From Amaurobius ferox (lineage: Eukaryota; Arthropoda; Arachnida; Araneae; Amaurobiidae), in contig OX578138.1 in the NCBI GenBank assembly GCA_951213105.1, positions 67,480,037-67,544,036 of the forward strand: a DNA stretch of 64,000 nucleotides, in the 5' to 3' direction. The position numbers were made by a program, and so were the translations under genes. Under the pieces are notes generated by a model. It saw nothing but the letters and a program-made list of their open reading frames with translations. It was not told where the DNA came from and did not search any database. Below, in pieces: positions 59,121-64,000 of the stretch; within the stretch, counting starts at the first letter, position 1, and every line of letters starts with the position of its first letter.

Positions 59121-59390
59121 TCTATATAATAAAAGGTAACGTCTGTTTGTCTGTATGTGTGTCTTATACATTATAGGTTCAGCTACCGCTTGTCGGAGAG
59201 CTACAAAATTTGGCATTCGGAGAACGGGAGGGGGGGGGGGGAGGTGACACGTCAAAACCGATTTTTAAAATTAAAATATTTTTTTTTATTTAATGTTTTA
59301 TGTGATTTCAACCGTTTTTTCCCCCTTTTCAGACGTCGTAGGAAAAAACAAATCACACGACCGGAAAGAGCAGTCAATTGTGAGTAAAAA
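59121..59390 (+). mobile_element. Helitron-like 5' end sharing sequence with a Merlin insert
   Basis: Starts A|TCTATATAATAAAAGG, then GTCTGTTTGTCTGTATG and TCGGAGAGCTACAAAATTTG. A 14-nt G run interrupts. The part 59256-59385 is the reverse complement of 52558-52690 inside Merlin derivative 1 (CAGACGTCGTAGGAAAAAAC). Class tentative. Confidence 0.4.
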
Positions 59391-59973
59391 TATATCAATT
59401 TCAAATCTCAGGGACACATTCTAATATTTTTTTAAATATTTTAAAACAAAAGTCACTTTCGACTCAAAAAAACGAACTTTCATTTTTAAATCCTCGCATC
59501 AGGAAGAGTTCCAAGTATTTCAACTAATAATTTACATTTTTAGAAAGCTCAAACATCACACATTCTTACAAACCCAATCTGGTCAAGAAATAATTAAAAA
59601 TAGCAACAGGATCCAGATTTTAAAGATGTCATGATTTTAAATTTCTCGAAGATTTTCAATTTCCGCAAAAGAACAGATCGACTTTTCCCTCATATGCGCA
59701 CGCACGCGTTTCTATGGGAACGGTGAAGACGTACTGTTTCCATGGAGAAAAAAATAAATAAAAAGAAATGTAAAAGGAATGTGGATCGGGTTGGAGATTG
59801 TGCATCGAGTTAGATGTTATTTAAAATTTAAATACGCGCAGGAATTGGGACCACAATGAAAAAACTTAAACACTGAAGAAAGAAAAAAAAGGTTATGATT
59901 GTCACGGTGCCTTAAAATTTCATTATTAGTTTTAACCTCATTAAAATAAACTTTGCTAACTCCACGGGGTTGA
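59391..59973. other. No gene seen
   Basis: AT-rich, non-coding in appearance. Confidence 0.6.
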
Positions 59974-60215
59974 GGGCCCGGTAGTTCAGTGGTTATCGAG
60001 CGGGAATTGCACTCAGTAGGCCCGAGTTTGATTCCCACCACTGCCAACACTGCCGCCGTGTTCAGGTGGTTAGGATTACGTGCTCAGGATCACGTTAAAC
60101 ATGTGGGTCCGTAAGTCCTTCTGAGAAGTTGGTGGTAGGGTATGGTCCCTGTGGATTCCTTCCCCACTGGGTTCCGATCTAAATTGTGTGGCACTTTCTG
60201 GCATCATTAAAGAAT
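59974..60215 (+). mobile_element. tRNA-derived SINE
   Basis: The 5' part has RNA polymerase III boxes: A box TAGTTCAGTGG at about 59982 and B box GAGTTTGATTCCC at about 60024, 30 bp apart, as in tRNA genes. The body follows (GTGTTCAGGTGGTTAGGATT, CCTTCCCCACTGGGTTCCGA) and ends near GTGGCACTTTCTGGC, a motif repeated at about 60270. The acceptor stem does not pair, so it is not a tRNA gene. Source tRNA and partner LINE not identified. Confidence 0.75.
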
Positions 60216-62149
60216 TTAAATGATTGAATTATGGTTTAAAATGGTTTAAACTAAAACAAACTCTAAATTGGGTGGCACTTTCTGGCCGTCCAAATAATTA
60301 CCTTACACTTTTCTGGTAGGTCGCGCCAGTGAGTTTGCCACGGTCAGAGTTTTCAAGGTTAGTGAACAGGCTGGTTGCCGAAGGCGGCTAGTTATTGAAA
60401 TAAAATCAATCTAAAAGTTTATTCAAACAAACCTAAAATAACCGATATAATATTTTTTTAAAATAACCTTTATCTGTGCCTTACTATAGGGAGTATTCCA
60501 GTCACATGGTTTGCTATTGTACAAACATGTTCATCGGTTTTGTAGGATTTTACAGTTGCCTTTGTATTTGAGCCGCAAGTCGGCTACAGTACTGTTACAG
60601 TACAAAAATCTGATGCATTAAAGTATTTAGTCAAATGCATTGAACACTATGGCCTACTGACTTTTTTCCAACTAGAATGCCAAATATACGCAATAACAAA
60701 AAATGGTTCTATTATAACTTAAAGCAATTGAAAACGTTTCAAGAGCTTTAAATTTTAGCAATTTTATTGGCAGCAAAAACAATACTTTTTCATTATCTTA
60801 GTTACAAAAAGATATGATGCTATAAGATTGCAATAAAATCAGATTATTCAATGAATAAAAAAATAAACATTTGAAAGCATAAATTTGTAAAACCTTAATT
60901 TCATGAAAGATAGCCATTTATTTAAAAGTAAACTAAATTTTCAAATTTTATTCTTTAAACCATTTTAAGGATAGACAAGGTATTTCAATGTTAGATATTG
61001 AAAAGTACACTAAGATGTTTTAATCATTATGTATTGAATTGTATATAACACATCTAAATTTTAATAGCAAAAATACTTTTTAAATTACCTACTTGCATAT
61101 AACAGATTTTGGAGATAAATCAATATGATTCTGAATTGTTATCACATTACTAAACTATTTTGTTTTGCACAACCTTATGATTTTTGATTTAAAGAAAAAT
61201 AAATTCACACACTTGGCAAATATATTTAAACTATGTCTAATGGGTCTGGACTAATATGCAACTTCAATAAAGATTTTTATCTTCATAAAGCAAATCTCAA
61301 AAGAAGTTCGCAAATGATAATCATTCTAAGGCCCTTGCCTGACTAAGGTAATATTTGTAATTAAGGGGAATTACTTGCAAAAATGGAAAATATATATTAT
61401 TTTAATTCAACTAAAGATAGGATACTGTTTTGTTAAAATGAAACATCGTCAATATAACAGCAATTAATCCAACAATGTTCATTTATTATTAAAAAAGCAT
61501 GATTTTTTTAATGTGAAATATCTTAGAGTGAGGAGTACACAATAAATCATAAAAACAATTAATGAAGATGGAATATGGACGTGCCACTATATTGTTACAA
61601 ATACCTAACAGTAAACCATTGTTATAATTTGAAAGTTTGGATAGCGTGATCTTGGTGATGAAGATCACCAACTTGGAACTTCATGAGTTGAATACTTTTT
61701 TCAGAACTCTCCACAAAGGATTGAACATTAAAAAGAATATATATATATATTGCCCAAAAGATGCAATAAAGGATTGTTATTTTCAATTTTTCAAACACCC
61801 CCAGAATTAGTTCAGAAAATAATATTTCGAATCCCTGGATGTCCCAATATCTCCCTTACGTGACCTCTTTTTATACAAGTGCATTAAACCTACGGAGAGC
61901 TTGGGAAAGTTTACTATCACCTGCAGCAAATACCAATGAAATGGGCTTAGAATCAGAAGAGTTTGAGGATATCCTTAAAATTTACAGATATAAAGAAAGA
62001 TAGAATAAAAATGCAAATTATTATGTCACCGAATTTCACAAAATCTTTGGGTGATAAGTATAAGCATGATTTGAACTTAAAAAAAATTAACCTTTCTACA
62101 ATATGCGAATTTTTGAAAAAGATCATCAAATATGTTTAGCGAGATACAG
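60216..62149. other. No gene seen; AT-rich DNA
   Basis: Apart from a possible second SINE tail at about 60260-60310, nothing is recognisable. Confidence 0.6.
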
Positions 62150-63195
62150 AGACTCTTGCAAATATATCTGTGACGCAAAAGTATAGAGTGTAAACTTCAC
62201 ACGTTTTGGGACTTCTAGAACACGAAAAAACTATTTCTAGCATGGTGACTGTGTGCGTGTCTGTCTATGCAATGTATGTATCCATTCTAACTCAAAAACT
62301 AATGGACCAAATTTCATAAAATTGGGTAGGAAAGTCACTTGTGAGTGGCCCTGGTGCTTGCTGATTAGGTTTTGGTACGGTTCGGGATAAAAGAGCCTGT
62401 CTTTTTTTTTTAGAAATGGCCCAGAAAATTGTCTGCATCCACTCTAGCTGAAAAACTATTAGACTAAATTAAAATAAAATTGTTAGATAAGTCACTTGTG
62501 GGTTACCTTGGTGTTGGTTAGATTTAGGTACGATTCGAACAAAAAGATCCTTACATTTTTAGCGAAATGACCAGCAAAAATCATCAAGAAATAAAATAAA
62601 ATACTACACATGCAACAATTAGTTTTATACATAATTTTTGATGATGAAACGAATAAGACTAACCTCATTACTTTAAGATGAACCATTCTCGAGATATTGG
62701 AGTTTTTAATTTATGGGAAATAAAGAATATTTTTCACTGTAGTAGAAAAACTATTTAATGAAATTTCTTAAAATTTAGTAGTCGCATCACTTGATGGTTA
62801 TTTTGATACTGATTAGATTTTTGCATGATTCAAAAAAATATAATCAACCCTTTTTGCGAAATGGCCTGCAAAGTTCATGAAAATGTGAAATACATAAAAT
62901 TGCTGAACTATATTTATTATTTGTTCTTCATGTAACTTTTGTTACCCACAGCGAATAAGACTGATTCCATGACTCTAGGATTAACCATTCTCGTTGTTTG
63001 GGATTTTGAAGAGCTGAAGTATTTAAAGTGCATTAAGTTGCTGAATGAAACGAATGTCTATTAAAACTGCCTATTGGGTATAATATTAGAAACGTATCCA
63101 TGTTACTTTCTGCTGTAATGAAACTCAATTTAATGCATCATGAAATAAAGAATGTGAATTTGTAGGGAAAGTCAGACCCACATCAAATTTTTATT
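62150..63195 (+). mobile_element. Diverged copy of the 0.8 kb TIR repeat family
   Basis: It contains CTAGAACACGAAAAAACTAT, ATCCATTCTAACTCAAAAAC, GGTACGGTTCGGGATAAAAG and ends GTAGGGAAAGTCAGACCCAC ATCA, matching the order of copy A at 4.45 kb. The left tip is lost. Confidence 0.7.
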
Positions 63196-63804
63196 GTTTT
63201 TAGCAAAAAAGTATTTTAACTGACAGGTTGCAAAATATTCTTTATTTTATTTCTCAATACAGAAAAAGAAAAAAATTCTAGTGCTCTGAATTTATTTGCA
63301 AATATTTTCTATTTATCTTTTTCTTTTTATATGTGGTAATAAAATGCTGTGAGTGATGCATGAAGGTGAGGATCTGTAAAATTTGCATTAGTATGCGTAA
63401 CAAAAAAATCTTCCTTGCCCACCCTAAGATTTATTCGTTCCGCTACCTATGATTCTACATGTGTATTGTCGTGACCTACCATGTGATATTTGGTTTGTAT
63501 TTTTGCATTGAATATTAGACGATATCTTAAATTCACAGTAAAAAAGATTGCATATATAAAATATACATATGCAGCTACCTAACTGAGTAAAGCATACAAA
63601 ATACTTACATATGATTAAAGATAAAGTTATTTCTTTATTTAGCATATGCATAATAATTTAGCAACTGTTTCAAATGACACAACCATAGAAATAAAGATAA
63701 AATATTGAGCACAAAATATAATAAAATTGTGATACAGATATGTTGCATTATTAAAAATGTTTTATAGTTTGAGATTGAAAAAGAATGATCTCAAATGATT
63801 TGCC

Positions 63805-64000
63805 TGTTCCCTGCAAGACATACTATGTATAGGAAAAGTATTGTAATAAGTCAAAACATCCAGAAATTAAATTGTTGGTGAATTTACATGTATATGTTTT
63901 GAGCAAACTTCATCATTTTCAGTGCTACGCCTGTTTATGTTTATATTTTAGACACAAAAGAAATTTATTTGGTACATTATGAGCAACAGTTTGTCTAATT
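63805..64000 (+). mobile_element. Start of another 0.8 kb family copy, cut by the window end
   Basis: TTCCCTGCAAGACATACTAT and GGAAAAGTATTGTAATA resemble the family's palindromic left end. Confidence 0.5.

Noticed and set aside
59974..60045. Functional tRNA gene
   Set aside because: A and B boxes are present but acceptor and anticodon stems do not pair; the extended body marks a SINE.
59817..60050. Minus-strand frame of 77 codons
   Set aside because: It runs antisense through the tRNA-derived SINE.

Overview
This 64 kb window is AT-rich, gene-poor eukaryotic DNA packed with transposable elements (TEs). The mix (Merlin/ISXO2-type and MULE transposases, Tigger, Jockey-type LINEs, an LTR retrotransposon with 5-bp target duplications, a tRNA-derived SINE, and a decayed C2H2 zinc-finger array) fits an arthropod. 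A chelicerate such as a spider is my best guess, from TE composition only. No intact host gene is seen and there is no bacterial content.

Layout. 0.2-10 kb: an LTR-like remnant, AT-rich DNA, and a family of ~0.8 kb repeats in tail-to-tail arrangement (4.45-7.13 kb) with a divergent relative at 8.9-10.0 kb. 10.7-12.1 kb: a strong hairpin and a frameshifted Merlin transposase. 13.8-14.7 kb: a solo LTR with 5-bp target-site duplication (TSD). 16.0-24.9 kb: an 8.9 kb LTR retrotransposon on the minus strand, with near-identical 1.07 kb LTRs, 5-bp TSD, primer-binding site, polypurine tract and a broken gag, but no pol. 25-34.5 kb: AT-rich DNA with a MITE, a TACGTA-rich tandem array, micro-insertions and an old inverted TE remnant. 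34.7-40.4 kb: a MULE with ~69-bp terminal inverted repeats (TIRs), a broken transposase whose second catalytic Asp reads as Asn, and an internal Tigger deletion derivative. 40.45-49.87 kb: a second Merlin element, abutting the MULE, whose 3' end is an inverted copy of its own 5' end. It carries a 7.06 kb Jockey-type LINE (13-bp TSD), which itself holds a second, 5'-truncated LINE. 51.4-56.2 kb: a decayed C2H2 zinc-finger array broken by two related Merlin derivatives (each with 8-bp TSD) and a 47-bp micro-insertion. 56.2-64 kb: AT-rich DNA with a possible piggyBac end, a Helitron-like terminus, a SINE and further copies of the 0.8 kb repeat.

The genes do not form a pathway. The window is a stratified record of insertions, and TSDs let much of the order be read. 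The least explained items are a family of four GC-rich ~35-50 bp insertions, three of them with TSDs of 8-18 bp, and a threefold tandem repeat at the LTR element's primer-binding site in which each unit looks like a tRNA 3' half ending in CCA.
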